A stretch of DNA of 64,000 bases from CBDBJQ01 sp965206405. Its GTDB lineage: Bacteria > Pseudomonadota > Alphaproteobacteria > UBA8366. The notes under the pieces are model-generated. The model saw nothing but the letters and a program-made list of their open reading frames with translations. It was not told the origin of the DNA and ran no database searches. A program made the translations under genes and the position numbers. Within the stretch, counting starts at the first letter, position 1. Each line of letters opens with the position of its first letter. This document shows, piece after piece, positions 35,301 to 44,325 of this stretch. The stretch lies in NCBI GenBank assembly GCA_965206405.1, contig CBDBJQ010000006.1, positions 372,001 to 436,000 on the forward strand, in the 5' to 3' direction.

Positions 35301-36548
35301 CTATTCGAGTGTCTCGAGCAGCCTAACCCAGAGTTTGGCGCGCGGCTCCAGCGACGAGAAGTACACCGTCTCCTCGAGCGTATGAGCACCGTGGCCGTCG
35401 GCCCCGAGGCCGTCGAGGGTGGGCACGCCGAGCGCGGCGGTGAAATTGCCGTCGCTGCCGCCGCCGGTCGCCATGTCCTCGAGCTCGAAGCCGATTTCGG
35501 CGGCGAGCCCTCGGGCGTGCTCGAACAAACTGCTGATGCCCTCGCTCTTTTCATAGGAAGGCCGGTTCATGCCGCCCGTGACCTCGACCGTGACATCCGG
35601 ATCGTGGGCAGCCAGGGCCAGGATCCTCTCGCACATCTCCTGCTCGATCTCCGGATCCGGCACCCGCAGATCGATTTCGGCCGAACACTCGCCAGGCCGC
35701 ACATTGATGGCCGTGCCGCCTGTCACCGTGCCGACATTTGTGGTGATGCCGCGCTCGTAGTCGGTCATTCCCTCGATATCGAGAATCTGCCGCGCCATCT
35801 CGAGAATGGCGCTGTGCCCGTCCTGGTGACGTGAGCCGCTGTGCGATTGCTTGCCGTGAACGTGCATCTCGAACCGGCCGACGCCTTTGCGGGCGGTGAC
35901 CACCTTGCCGCCCTCGCGGGCGGGCTCGGTGACGAGAACGTATTTGTTCTTTGCCGCCTCTTCCTCGATCAGCTTCCGCGACGTCGGGCTGCCGACCTCC
36001 TCTTCGGGCACGTAGAGAAAGGTAATGGGGAGTTTCGTCGTGCGCCCCATGCGGACCAGGTGCTGATAGGCATAGAAGGCAAGATAGGCACCGGCCTTCA
36101 TGTCGTAGATGCCCGGTCCCTGGACGTTGTCGCCCTCGTGCGTCCAGGGCAGGGTGGTTTCCTTGACGCCCATTGGATGGACGGTGTCGAGATGGGACAG
36201 GACCAGGATGCCGGGTCCCTCGCCGCTCCAGCCGGTGCGAGTCTTAAGGATATCGCCGAAGCCGTCCTTGCCCGGGATGCGGACGATCTCGGCGCCCAGG
36301 GCGGACATGCTCTGCTCGACGACATCGACGAGCTTGTTGACCTCGTCGCCATGGTAGGTCGGGGTCTCGATTTCGACCCAGCTCCGGACGCCCTCGAGAA
36401 TTTCCTCGGGGTCGATGACAGGGCGGTTGGCGCCATCCACGCCGCCGGTTCCGGCGGTTTGGGCGGTTTCGGCATTGCGAGTTTTCAATTCGGGCCTCCG
36501 GGCTAGATTGTTCGCCGTCGCGTGTGTGTTCACCGCGTCGCGCGGCAT
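35301..36548 (-). CDS. M20 family metallopeptidase (glutamate carboxypeptidase-like)
   Basis: A 415-aa zinc hydrolase of the CPG2/M20A group. Zinc and catalytic motifs are SHLDTVHPMG, GPGIYDMKAG (bridging Asp), VPEEEVGS (general base and ligand Glu) and the late GADGHGAHTLEE (His). The dimerisation domain is in the middle. Such enzymes remove C-terminal Glu from folates or peptides, or hydrolyse related amides. The first 40 or so residues are poorly conserved, so the true start may be a later codon. It is divergent from the acyl-CoA dehydrogenase. Confidence 0.88.
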   Translation of the reverse strand: MPRDAVNTHATANNLARRPELKTRNAETAQTAGTGGVDGANRPVIDPEEILEGVRSWVEIETPTYHGDEVNKLVDVVEQSMSALGAEIVRIPGKDGFGDILKTRTGWSGEGPGILVLSHLDTVHPMGVKETTLPWTHEGDNVQGPGIYDMKAGAYLAFYAYQHLVRMGRTTKLPITFLYVPEEEVGSPTSRKLIEEEAAKNKYVLVTEPAREGGKVVTARKGVGRFEMHVHGKQSHSGSRHQDGHSAILEMARQILDIEGMTDYERGITTNVGTVTGGTAINVRPGECSAEIDLRVPDPEIEQEMCERILALAAHDPDVTVEVTGGMNRPSYEKSEGISSLFEHARGLAAEIGFELEDMATGGGSDGNFTAALGVPTLDGLGADGHGAHTLEETVYFSSLEPRAKLWVRLLETLE

Positions 36549-36687
36549 GGATTGGACTTGGCCGCCCCGAGCCTGTCAAACCGCCCTGTAAAATTACGTC
36601 GCCAGAAACTGTACTGCCAGACTGCGTGCCAAACTGCACGGCGCGATGTCGCAAACCGGCGCACTGGCCTGATCCCGGGAGGACCTT

Positions 36688-37923
36688 ATGGATTTCGAGT
36701 ATTCAGAGCGCACTGTGAAGCTTCGGCGGGAGGTCGAGGAGTTCATGGATGCCCACATCTACCCCAACGAGAGCACTTACTATGCGCAGCTCGAGGAGGG
36801 GGATACCCGCTGGTGCGAACCGCCGATTCTCGAGGAGATGAAAGAGAAAGCTCGCGCGGCGAATCTCTGGAACTTGTTTTTGCCAGAGAGCAGCCGCGGC
36901 GCCGGCCTTACCAACCTCGAATATGCACCGCTGTGTGAGGTAATGGGGCGGGTTCACTGGGCGGCGGAGGTCTTCAATTGTTCGGCGCCCGACACCGGCA
37001 ACATGGAGACCATCGAGCGTTACGGGAGCGATGAGCATAAGGAGCGGTGGCTGAAACCTCTCCTCGAAGGCAAGATTCGCTCTGCCTTCGCCATGACCGA
37101 GCCCGCGGTGGCTTCCTCCGACGCCACCAACATCGAGTCCGAGGTCGTTCGCGACGGTAACGAATACGTCATCAACGGGCGTAAATGGTGGACCTCCGGC
37201 ATCGGCGACCCGCGTTGCCAGGTCGTGATTTTCATGGGCAAGAGCGACCCGTCGGCGGAGCCCTACCTCCAGCAATCGATGCTCCTCGTCCCCCGCGACA
37301 CGCCGGGTATAAAGGTAGAACGCATGCTTTCAGTGATGGGCTATGACGACGCGCCCCACGGTCATGGCGAGGTCCAGTTCGACAACGTCCGGGTTCCGGC
37401 CTCGGCCATGATGCTTGGCGAGGGGCGGGGCTTCGAGATCGCGCAGGGCCGCCTGGGGCCAGGCCGGATCCATCACTGCATGCGGCTGATCGGCCAATCG
37501 GAGCGGGCCCTCGAGATGATGTGTCAGCGGTCCGTCGAGCGCATCACCTGGGGCAAGAGACTGGCCGAGCGCGGTGTTACCCACGAACGGATCGCCCAAG
37601 CCCGCATCGATATCGAGATGTGCCGGCTACTCGTCCTCAAGGCGGCCTACATGATGGACACCGTCGGCAACAAGGCGGCGCGTCAGGAAATCGCGATGAT
37701 CAAGGTGGCGGCACCCAACATGGCGCTCGGTGTCATCGACAACGCCATGCAGCTGCACGGCGGTGGCGCCATGAGCCAGGAATTCCCGCTTGCCTACATG
37801 TGGGCGCGTGCGCGTGCCTTGCGCTTTGCCGACGGGCCGGACGAGGTGCACCGCCAGCAGATCGCGCGCACGGAACTGCGCCGTCAGACCAACTGGACAC
37901 CGCGGCCGCGCGACAGCGAATAA
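36688..37923 (+). CDS. Acyl-CoA dehydrogenase family protein
   Basis: A 411-aa flavoenzyme that introduces a trans-2 double bond into an acyl-CoA and passes electrons to ETF. It starts MDFEYSERTVKLRREVEEFM. The FAD-binding middle region AFAMTEPAVASSDATNIE and a C-terminal helix bundle with LHGGGAMSQEFPLAYMWARA are typical of the ACAD11-like group. The APH-type kinase gene at 38081, convergent to it, often accompanies this subtype. A GGAGG ribosome-binding site is 6-7 bases before the ATG. Confidence 0.94.
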   Translation: MDFEYSERTVKLRREVEEFMDAHIYPNESTYYAQLEEGDTRWCEPPILEEMKEKARAANLWNLFLPESSRGAGLTNLEYAPLCEVMGRVHWAAEVFNCSAPDTGNMETIERYGSDEHKERWLKPLLEGKIRSAFAMTEPAVASSDATNIESEVVRDGNEYVINGRKWWTSGIGDPRCQVVIFMGKSDPSAEPYLQQSMLLVPRDTPGIKVERMLSVMGYDDAPHGHGEVQFDNVRVPASAMMLGEGRGFEIAQGRLGPGRIHHCMRLIGQSERALEMMCQRSVERITWGKRLAERGVTHERIAQARIDIEMCRLLVLKAAYMMDTVGNKAARQEIAMIKVAAPNMALGVIDNAMQLHGGGAMSQEFPLAYMWARARALRFADGPDEVHRQQIARTELRRQTNWTPRPRDSE

Positions 37924-37980
37924 GGTAGCGGTAGCGGTAGCGGTAGCGCTGGCACCGGCACCGGCACCGGCAACGCCGGC
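37924..37980. repeat. 6-bp microsatellite
   Basis: Right after the acyl-CoA dehydrogenase stop comes GGTAGC in four tandem copies (37924-37947), then GGCACC-type hexamers in about three and a half copies. The array is in the spacer between convergent genes, where length change would be harmless. Confidence 0.9.
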
Positions 37981-38080
37981 AGCGTGCAGCGGACAAACAG
38001 GTGCCGGGCGATTGGTAACGGCCGGCGTCTAACGCTTGGCGGGTAACACCGGTCGTGGGCGGCGTGGGTGAGGCGGGAGC

Positions 38081-39160
38081 CTAGCTTCTCGCCTGCTGCA
38101 TGAGCTTCCAAGCCACGGCGGCGCGTTCGCGACACTGGTTGCCGAGCTTGAGCGCATCGGCGGTTGGCGTGTTGCCCTGCAGGCCCCGGTAGTAGACGCC
38201 CTGGACGATCGCCGCGAGGCGGAATAGCGACAGCACCAGATAGAAGTTCCAGTTCGGGATTTCGCCGATCCCGCGTGCCTTGCAGTACTGCGCGACGTAC
38301 TCCGCCTCGCCGGGGATCCCGGAAGCGCGGAAGTCGTTGTCGATCAGGTTTCCGCGGCGCGGATCGGGAGCGTAGTAGGGCAGGCAGTTATAGGCCAGAT
38401 CCGAATACGGATTACCCAGGGTTCCGAGTTCCCAGTCGACCACCGCGAGGGCTTCCGGGCCGGTCGGGTGGAAGATCATGTTCTCGAGCCGGTAATCCCC
38501 GTGGGCGACTGTGGTCAGGCTGTCGTCAGGGATATTGTCCGGAAGCCAGGCTATCAGCTTGTCCATTTCCGGCAGATCCTCGGTCTTGCTGGCCTCGTAT
38601 TGCTGTGACCAGCGCCGGATTTGTCGGCTGCAATAGCCGCCGACGCGGCCATAGTCGCTAAGACCGACCGCATCGCGGTCAACTTCGTGCAGCGATGCCA
38701 GGACCGAGACCATGGTGACGTAGATCGCGGTTCTCTCCTCCGCCGGCAGCTCGGGCAGATCGACGCCGCGGAACACCCGCCCGTCCTTGAACTCCATGAT
38801 GTAGAAGGCTTGGCCGATAACCGCCTCGTCCTCGCACAGGGCGTAGGCCTTCGGCACCGGTACACCGGTCCCGGCCAGGGCGGAGATGACCCGGAACTCC
38901 CGGTCGACGGCGTGGGCCGAGGGCAGGAGCTCGCCGGGCGGCTTTTTGCGTAGCACATAGCGTTTATTGGCGCCGTCGGTCACCATAAAGGTCGGATTCG
39001 ACATGCCGCCGCGGAACTGGCCCAGCGCCAGGGGCGGAACGAAACCCTCGACATTACCGGCCATGTAGGCCTCGAGAGCGGCGGTGTCGAAACTGTGTGC
39101 ATCCTGCACCGGCACGGTTTGGTCGGTCGGCGTGACGGACGCGATTTCATCCAGAGCCAT
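38081..39160 (-). CDS. Phosphotransferase family protein (APH/ACAD10-like kinase)
   Basis: A 359-aa aminoglycoside-phosphotransferase fold. Brenner motif HGDYRLENMIFHP with the catalytic Asp and the Mg-binding VVDWELGTLGNPYSDLAY are intact; the N-lobe has RGGMSNPTFMV and the ATP-contacting YVLRKKPPG. In mammals this domain, fused to acyl-CoA dehydrogenase in ACAD10/11, phosphorylates 4-hydroxy fatty acids for breakdown; nearby acyl-CoA dehydrogenase at 36688 supports a similar role. It is 2 bases after the methyltransferase gene on the same strand. Confidence 0.9.
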   Translation of the reverse strand: MALDEIASVTPTDQTVPVQDAHSFDTAALEAYMAGNVEGFVPPLALGQFRGGMSNPTFMVTDGANKRYVLRKKPPGELLPSAHAVDREFRVISALAGTGVPVPKAYALCEDEAVIGQAFYIMEFKDGRVFRGVDLPELPAEERTAIYVTMVSVLASLHEVDRDAVGLSDYGRVGGYCSRQIRRWSQQYEASKTEDLPEMDKLIAWLPDNIPDDSLTTVAHGDYRLENMIFHPTGPEALAVVDWELGTLGNPYSDLAYNCLPYYAPDPRRGNLIDNDFRASGIPGEAEYVAQYCKARGIGEIPNWNFYLVLSLFRLAAIVQGVYYRGLQGNTPTADALKLGNQCRERAAVAWKLMQQARS

Positions 39161-39162
39161 GC

Positions 39163-39882
39163 TTATCCACCAGGATCCGTCAGGTCGCAGCCAAGGAAGG
39201 TGCGTTTCTGGTTCTGTGCCGCCTTGAGCACAGAGAACGATCCGGCGGCGGGATCGATCACGACATCGCCTTTATGGCTCACGGCGGCCATGAGCGCACC
39301 TTGCAGCTCGACCGGCTTTGCGTGCGGATGCTCGCGCTGTGATGCCTGTTCCTGGACCACGTCCGGAATATTGTGGATTTTCCACACACCCTTGGCCTTG
39401 CGCGGCTGTTTCTGCAGAACGACGCAATACTCCGCCCGGCGGCGGGTACGGTAGCCCATACCGAACGTGCCCTTGTCCCATGTCACGAGATCTACGATGT
39501 CGAGGCTCGTATCCTCGAGCCACGGGTGCACACCTTGGCACAGATGAAACTTGTCGGTCCACAGGAACAGGTGACCGGACGGAATCAGGACGCGGTCGAT
39601 GCCGTGCACGAAGCGGGCGATGAGTGCCTCATCCATCTGCTCGAGGGCAGCCCGTCTCTTGCCGCGGATCTCGCCCTCATTTCCGTATGACAGCTTTTCG
39701 AGCACGCCCCGGTATTGCGGATCGAGGAAGGCGACGGGTATGGCCTCGGCCGGCAGCAGAGAGAGGAATTCAAGGCCATCCATCGTGAGCCGGGTATTCG
39801 GCTTGAGCGCGGGTGGCAGCGCTAGAGGCGGCGCATGGACGGTGCGTTTATCGGAAAATACTGCCGTAGCAGAGGTGTTCAT
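39163..39882 (-). CDS. Orphan DNA amino-methyltransferase (beta-class, N6-A/N4-C)
   Basis: A 239-aa DNA methyltransferase. The catalytic motif IV is DPQY at 54-57, an unusual variant of DPPY. Motif I (DPAAGSFSV) comes near the C-terminus, so the order IV-I is that of the beta class, to which CcrM belongs. Between them, GHLFLWTDKFHLC and DLVTWDKG fill motifs V-VIII, with a specificity region. No restriction enzyme gene is beside it. An ATG at 39882 is used; an earlier TTG would add 7 residues. tRNA-Ala lies 30 bases upstream, same strand. It may act in regulation or be a phage-derived relic. Confidence 0.85.
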   Translation of the reverse strand: MNTSATAVFSDKRTVHAPPLALPPALKPNTRLTMDGLEFLSLLPAEAIPVAFLDPQYRGVLEKLSYGNEGEIRGKRRAALEQMDEALIARFVHGIDRVLIPSGHLFLWTDKFHLCQGVHPWLEDTSLDIVDLVTWDKGTFGMGYRTRRRAEYCVVLQKQPRKAKGVWKIHNIPDVVQEQASQREHPHAKPVELQGALMAAVSHKGDVVIDPAAGSFSVLKAAQNQKRTFLGCDLTDPGG

Positions 39883-39912
39883 GGCGAGGATATCCAGTGC
39901 CAACGGGCGGCG

Positions 39913-39988
39913 TGGTGGAGCCGAGGGGATTCGAACCCCTGACCTTCGCGTTGCGAACGCGACGCTCTCCCAACTGAGCTACGGCCCC
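39913..39988 (-). tRNA. tRNA-Ala (anticodon CGC)
   Basis: A 76-base tRNA gene with encoded CCA (39915-39913). Acceptor GGGGCCG pairs with CGGCTCC, including the G3-U70 wobble pair that marks alanine tRNAs. The anticodon loop TTCGCAA has CGC at 39955-39953, reading GCG. D arm (GCTCAGTTGGGAGAGC) and T arm (GGTTCGAATCC) are regular. Confidence 0.97.
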
Positions 39989-40044
39989 GGGAATTTCCGT
40001 TATCCGGGATATCTTTGGCTAGGATGTCTCCGGAAAGGCATCGG

Positions 40045-40073
40045 ATGATGTCCACGCGCGTTTACCCTGTCAA
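40045..40073 (-). promoter_or_regulatory. Candidate promoter of tRNA-Ala (and methyltransferase)
   Basis: A consensus -35 TTGACA (40073-40068), 17-base spacer and CATCAT (40050-40045, 4/6) lie on the minus strand about 57 bases before the tRNA. The methyltransferase and kinase genes downstream have no other obvious promoter and may be read through. Confidence 0.5.
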
Positions 40074-40253
40074 GGTTTGCCCGGATGCGGCGTGTCCGCG
40101 CGCAGGGGTGCGGTGGGCCCGCGCAGCAGAGAGGGGGTGTGGCGGGCCTGGCGGGCATGAGACGCAAATATCCTCGCCTATATCCCCTTCGGGTGCTTTC
40201 TTGCCTGTTGACGGGTGTTGGGGATACTCTGAGGCCCGCCGCGCAACATCCGG

Positions 40254-40553
40254 ATGCCCCCTATGTTCCTCCTGCTGAAGCTCATCCACACCATGCTCGG
40301 GCTCTATATGTGGGCCATCATCATCCATGTTGTCATGGGTTGGCTCGTTGCGGGCAACGTGATCAACACCCAGAACCGCTTCGTCTATGGGGTCGGGATG
40401 GCTCTCTACAGGATTACCGAGCCGGTCTACCGGCTGATTCGGCGTGTACTCCCTCAGATTGGCGGGCTTGATTTCACCCCGGCGGTGGTGATTCTGGCGA
40501 TCGTGCTGATCCAAAGCCTGATCGTCGACATGGTCGGGCGACACCCGTATTGA
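40254..40553 (+). CDS. YggT family membrane protein
   Basis: A 99-aa protein with two hydrophobic segments (about 8-31 and 74-92) joined by an amphipathic, basic part NRFVYGVGMALYRITEPVYRLIRRVLP, the mark of the YggT family. YggT proteins are linked to cell division or osmotic adaptation in other bacteria; in alphaproteobacteria their place before folD or a DUF167 gene is common. A second ATG three codons later is an alternative start. Confidence 0.88.
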   Translation: MPPMFLLLKLIHTMLGLYMWAIIIHVVMGWLVAGNVINTQNRFVYGVGMALYRITEPVYRLIRRVLPQIGGLDFTPAVVILAIVLIQSLIVDMVGRHPY

Positions 40554-40662
40554 TTGCGTGCATCGGCACCGGCACGAGACCGATACGGCGCTGCCATTTC
40601 GCCCGATCTGTGCGCGAACAAAGCGTTCCGTTTGGGGCATGCGGCGTGAGGAGGAACCGGGG

Positions 40663-41550
40663 TTGAGTGACGCCAGGATCATCGACGGTCGCGCCTTCGC
40701 CGACCGGCTGCTAAAACGGATCGGGGTCGAGGCGGAGCGCTTTTCCGACGAGCGCGGCCTGCAGCCGGGACTCTCGGTCGTGCTTGTCGGTGAGGATCCG
40801 GCGAGTGCTATCTATGTCCGCAACAAGACCCGCGCTGCCGGCGAGGCAAATATCCGCAGCGACCAGCACACCCTGGGCGCCGATACGTCCGAATCCGTAC
40901 TCCTGGCACTCGTGGAAAGCATGAATGCCGATGCCGGGGTGCACGGAATCCTGGTCCAGCTGCCCCTGCCGTCGCAGATCGATTCCAAACCCGTGATGGA
41001 CGCGATCTCGCCGGATAAGGACGTCGACGGATTCCATGTCGTCAATGTGGGCCGACTGGCAACCGGCGCTGCGGCGCTGGCCCCGTGCACGCCGACCGGC
41101 TGCCTGCTACTGCTTGAGGACGCCCTTGACGATCTTTCAGGCAAGCATGCGGTGATCGTCGGCCGCTCCAACATCGTCGGCAAACCGATGGCGCAGCTAC
41201 TCCTTGGCGCCAATTGCACGGTCACGATCTGTCATTCACGCACCGCCGATCTCCCGGCGATCTGCAGGCAGGCCGACATTCTGATCGCGGCGACCGGACG
41301 CGCGGAGATGATCCGGGGCGACTGGATCAAGCCTGGCGCTGCGGTGATCGATGTCGGCATCAACCGGATCGACAAGCCTGAGGGTGGAACCCGGCTCGTC
41401 GGCGACGTCGCCTTCGAGGAGGCAAAAGCCGTCGCCGGTTTTCTTACGCCGGTTCCCGGCGGTGTCGGGCCGATGACCATCGCCTGTCTGCTCGCCAACA
41501 CGGTCGATGCGGCGCGCCGCCAGGCGGGCCTGGCCCCGATCGACTGGTAG
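40663..41550 (+). CDS. folD: Methylenetetrahydrofolate dehydrogenase/cyclohydrolase
   Basis: A 295-aa bifunctional enzyme that interconverts 5,10-methylene- and 10-formyl-tetrahydrofolate with NADP. The active-site Lys is in YVRNKTRAAGE, then VQLPLPSQID, the NADP-binding VGRSNIVGKPMAQLLL and C-terminal PVPGGVGPMT. I chose the TTG at 40663 because a perfect GAGGAGGA stands 8 bases upstream and homologues begin close to ARIIDGRAFA. The ATG at 40639 lacks a ribosome-binding site. Confidence 0.95.
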   Translation: MSDARIIDGRAFADRLLKRIGVEAERFSDERGLQPGLSVVLVGEDPASAIYVRNKTRAAGEANIRSDQHTLGADTSESVLLALVESMNADAGVHGILVQLPLPSQIDSKPVMDAISPDKDVDGFHVVNVGRLATGAAALAPCTPTGCLLLLEDALDDLSGKHAVIVGRSNIVGKPMAQLLLGANCTVTICHSRTADLPAICRQADILIAATGRAEMIRGDWIKPGAAVIDVGINRIDKPEGGTRLVGDVAFEEAKAVAGFLTPVPGGVGPMTIACLLANTVDAARRQAGLAPIDW

Positions 41551-41595
41551 CCAGTCTCTGCTCGCAATTCCTGGTCGCGGGCCATCCGCGCCGAA

Positions 41596-42729
41596 TTACC
41601 CGCGCCGGGTCAGGGCGACCAGGATTGCGGCGAAGGCCATGGCGCCGCCGCCGATGGCGAAGACCACAGCATAGCTTTCCGTAACCCCGAACAGGATCGG
41701 TATTGTCAGGCCGCCGACAGCGGTGCCGCAACCATTGGCCAGAATTGAGGCCCGCATCATGCGGGGCATCGCCTCGGCCGCGCCGAATTCGCGGACCCGC
41801 GCCGCCAGTAACACTGACATCCCCGGCTGGGCACCGAAGATCACCGAGGAGAGCGCGAGCAGTGGCCAGTGCGCCAGCAGCGCCGGTCCGGCGACGCCGA
41901 TCGCCAGACCGACGAACGAAGCGACGATCGCCTGTTTCACGCCGATGCGCAGCGCGAGCCAGGAGCAGAAGGCGGGGCCGAGGCAGGCGAAGACTCCAAC
42001 CGCACCCCAGTGCCATCCGGCGGTGGTCATGCCCGCGCCAAGGCCGCGGGCGATGAAGTCGACCCAGTAAAGGCTGTGCGGAACGATGCCGATGGAGAAG
42101 AGGACATGCGCGGCCAGGAGGACGGCCCAGGCCGGTCCGCGCGGCATTTCTGCCGCGCTTCCTGTCGCTGCTGTGACCGCATTGCGCCAGCCCCAATGGG
42201 CGAGTACGGCCGCAACAAGGCCGGCCGCGGCGATGCCGAGCCAGGCGGCGAGTACGCCGAAAGCGGCGAGGCGGGGCACGAGGACACCCGAGAGAAGGAT
42301 ACCGAGGCCAACCCCGATGAAGACGATGGCGCCGGCGAGGGGACGGTGGCGCTCCGGTGCGACCGCGATGATCTGGGCCAGGGAATGCACCATGATGATG
42401 CCGGTGGTGACACCGATCGCGGTGCGGCAGATGGCAAGCCAGAGAAAGCCGAAGGGTGCAGCCGAAGCGATCAGCCCGACAAAGCACACCCATACCGCCA
42501 CTGTCAGTAAAAGGCGGACCGGAACGGCGCGGCGCAGCCGCTCGGACAGGAACGCCCCGGCAAGAAAGCCGGCGAGATTGAAGCCACCGATCAGCCCGAC
42601 CTCGTCCACATTCAGTGGCCCGGCCTCGACCAGGGCCGGGACCATGGCGGTATAGGAGAACCGGCCAAGGCCCATGCCCGCGAGCATGCCGCCGCCGCCG
42701 CCCAGCGCGAGCCGTTTCCAGCCCGGCAT
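41596..42729 (-). CDS. YbfB/YjiJ family MFS transporter
   Basis: A 377-aa membrane protein with about 12 hydrophobic segments. The N-terminal GMGLGRFSYTAMVPALV and the loop SERLRRAVPVRLLLT are typical of the YbfB/YjiJ branch of the major facilitator superfamily. The substrate is unknown. It ends 45 bases from folD (convergent) and its start is 49 bases from the argG stop on the same strand. Confidence 0.88.
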   Translation of the reverse strand: MPGWKRLALGGGGGMLAGMGLGRFSYTAMVPALVEAGPLNVDEVGLIGGFNLAGFLAGAFLSERLRRAVPVRLLLTVAVWVCFVGLIASAAPFGFLWLAICRTAIGVTTGIIMVHSLAQIIAVAPERHRPLAGAIVFIGVGLGILLSGVLVPRLAAFGVLAAWLGIAAAGLVAAVLAHWGWRNAVTAATGSAAEMPRGPAWAVLLAAHVLFSIGIVPHSLYWVDFIARGLGAGMTTAGWHWGAVGVFACLGPAFCSWLALRIGVKQAIVASFVGLAIGVAGPALLAHWPLLALSSVIFGAQPGMSVLLAARVREFGAAEAMPRMMRASILANGCGTAVGGLTIPILFGVTESYAVVFAIGGGAMAFAAILVALTRRG

Positions 42730-42778
42730 GTCAGCTGTTCCCGCTATGTCGGCTGGTCCCGTTATTCCCGGGGCGGCG

Positions 42779-43993
42779 TCATCGCGGCGGATTCCGCCTT
42801 CCGGCCAGCCGTAGGCGCAGTGCGTTCAGTCTGATGAAGCCCTCGGCGTCGCGCTGGTCGTAGACCGAGTCCTCCTCGAAAGTGACATGCTCGGCGCTGT
42901 AGAGACTGTTGGGGCTTTCCCGTCCGGTCACGGCAATCCCGCCCTTGTAGAGCTTGAGTCGCACGACGCCCTCGACCCGCTCCTGGCTATGGTCGATCAG
43001 GGCCTGCAGCATCTCGCGTTCGGGCGAAAACCAGAATCCGTTGTAGATCAGGCTGGCATAGCGCGGCATCAGCTCGTCCTTTAGATGCGCCGCCTCGCGA
43101 TCCAGGGTGATCGATTCGATCGCCCGGTGTGCGGCCAGCAGCACCGTGCCGCCCGGGGTTTCATAAACACCCCGCGATTTCATCCCGACAAAGCGGTTTT
43201 CGACCAGGTCGAGCCGGCCGATTCCGTTGGCGCCGGCGAGCGCGTTCAGCTCGGCCAGAAGCGTGGCGGGGGAGAGCGTCCGGCCATCGATGGAGACGGC
43301 ATCGCCCTTCTCGAAACCGATAGCGACGTGCACCGGCGCATCGGGTGCGTTCTCGGGTGCCACGGTGCGCGTGTAGATGTATTCCGGTGCTTCCTCGCCC
43401 GGATCTTCGAGCACCTTGCCCTCCGCCGATACGTGCAGAAGGTTGGCGTCAATGGAGAACGGGGCTTCCCCACGTTTGTCCTTCGGCACCCGGATCTGGT
43501 GCTTTTCAGCATATTTGACGAGTTCCGCCCGGCCAGTGAGAGCCCATTCCCGCCACGGCGCGATGACCCGGATGTCGGGGTTGAGAGCGTAATAGGCGAG
43601 TTCGAACCGGACCTGGTCGTTGCCCTTTCCGGTGGCGCCGTGCGCAACCGCGTCAGCACCGCAGGCGGCCGCGATCTCGATCTGCCGTCTGGCGATCAGG
43701 GGCCGGGCGATCGAGGTGCCGAGCAAATAGGTGCCTTCATAGAGGGCGTTGGCCCGGAACATCGGAAAGACGTAGTCGCGCGTGAAGGTTTCCCGGAGAT
43801 CCTCGATATGGATTTCCTTGATACCGAGCATCTCCGCCTTGGCTCGAGCCTCCTCGACTTCGCCGCCCTGGCCGAGATCGGCGGTGAAGGTGACGACCTC
43901 GCAGCCATAGGTCTCCTGCAGCCAGCGCAGGATGACTGAAGTGTCGAGACCGCCCGAATAGGCCAGGACGACCTTGTTTGCCTTTTCCACCAT
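42779..43993 (-). CDS. argG: Argininosuccinate synthase
   Basis: A 404-aa enzyme joining citrulline and aspartate with ATP, the penultimate step of arginine synthesis. The ATP-pyrophosphatase loop AYSGGLDTSVI is at about 9-19, followed by HGATGKGNDQVRFE and the citrulline-binding SIDANLLH. The ATG at 43993 (MVEKANK) has GGGAA at proper spacing. The C-terminus RLRLAGRRNPPR is a little basic extension. In related genomes argG adjoins rlmN and an ialB gene; here the two lie 6 kb away. Confidence 0.97.
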   Translation of the reverse strand: MVEKANKVVLAYSGGLDTSVILRWLQETYGCEVVTFTADLGQGGEVEEARAKAEMLGIKEIHIEDLRETFTRDYVFPMFRANALYEGTYLLGTSIARPLIARRQIEIAAACGADAVAHGATGKGNDQVRFELAYYALNPDIRVIAPWREWALTGRAELVKYAEKHQIRVPKDKRGEAPFSIDANLLHVSAEGKVLEDPGEEAPEYIYTRTVAPENAPDAPVHVAIGFEKGDAVSIDGRTLSPATLLAELNALAGANGIGRLDLVENRFVGMKSRGVYETPGGTVLLAAHRAIESITLDREAAHLKDELMPRYASLIYNGFWFSPEREMLQALIDHSQERVEGVVRLKLYKGGIAVTGRESPNSLYSAEHVTFEEDSVYDQRDAEGFIRLNALRLRLAGRRNPPR

Positions 43994-44325
43994 GGTCCGC
44001 ATTTCCCGTCTTTGGGCCCCGGTTGGCACGCCCTCCGGAAACCCTGCCGGCAACCAGTCAGCACGTCATCCGGCGCGCCGCCCGAAGCGGCGGGAGTATA
44101 GGCGCACAAGAAAGAGCGGCAACTCTTGACCGGTTTCCACGGGTATCCGCTCCTTTGAAATCAAGCCGGGAATAGGGCCGGGAATCAGGTGTTTTATCAG
44201 GGCGCCGCCGCCAGTTCACCCTGTCCAATCTGTGGCGGCGATATACCTTTCCCTGACGCCTTCAATCCACCTCCAACGCAGGGCAACGGCGACAGAGGCC
44301 AGGACATAACAGGGATTAGGACATC

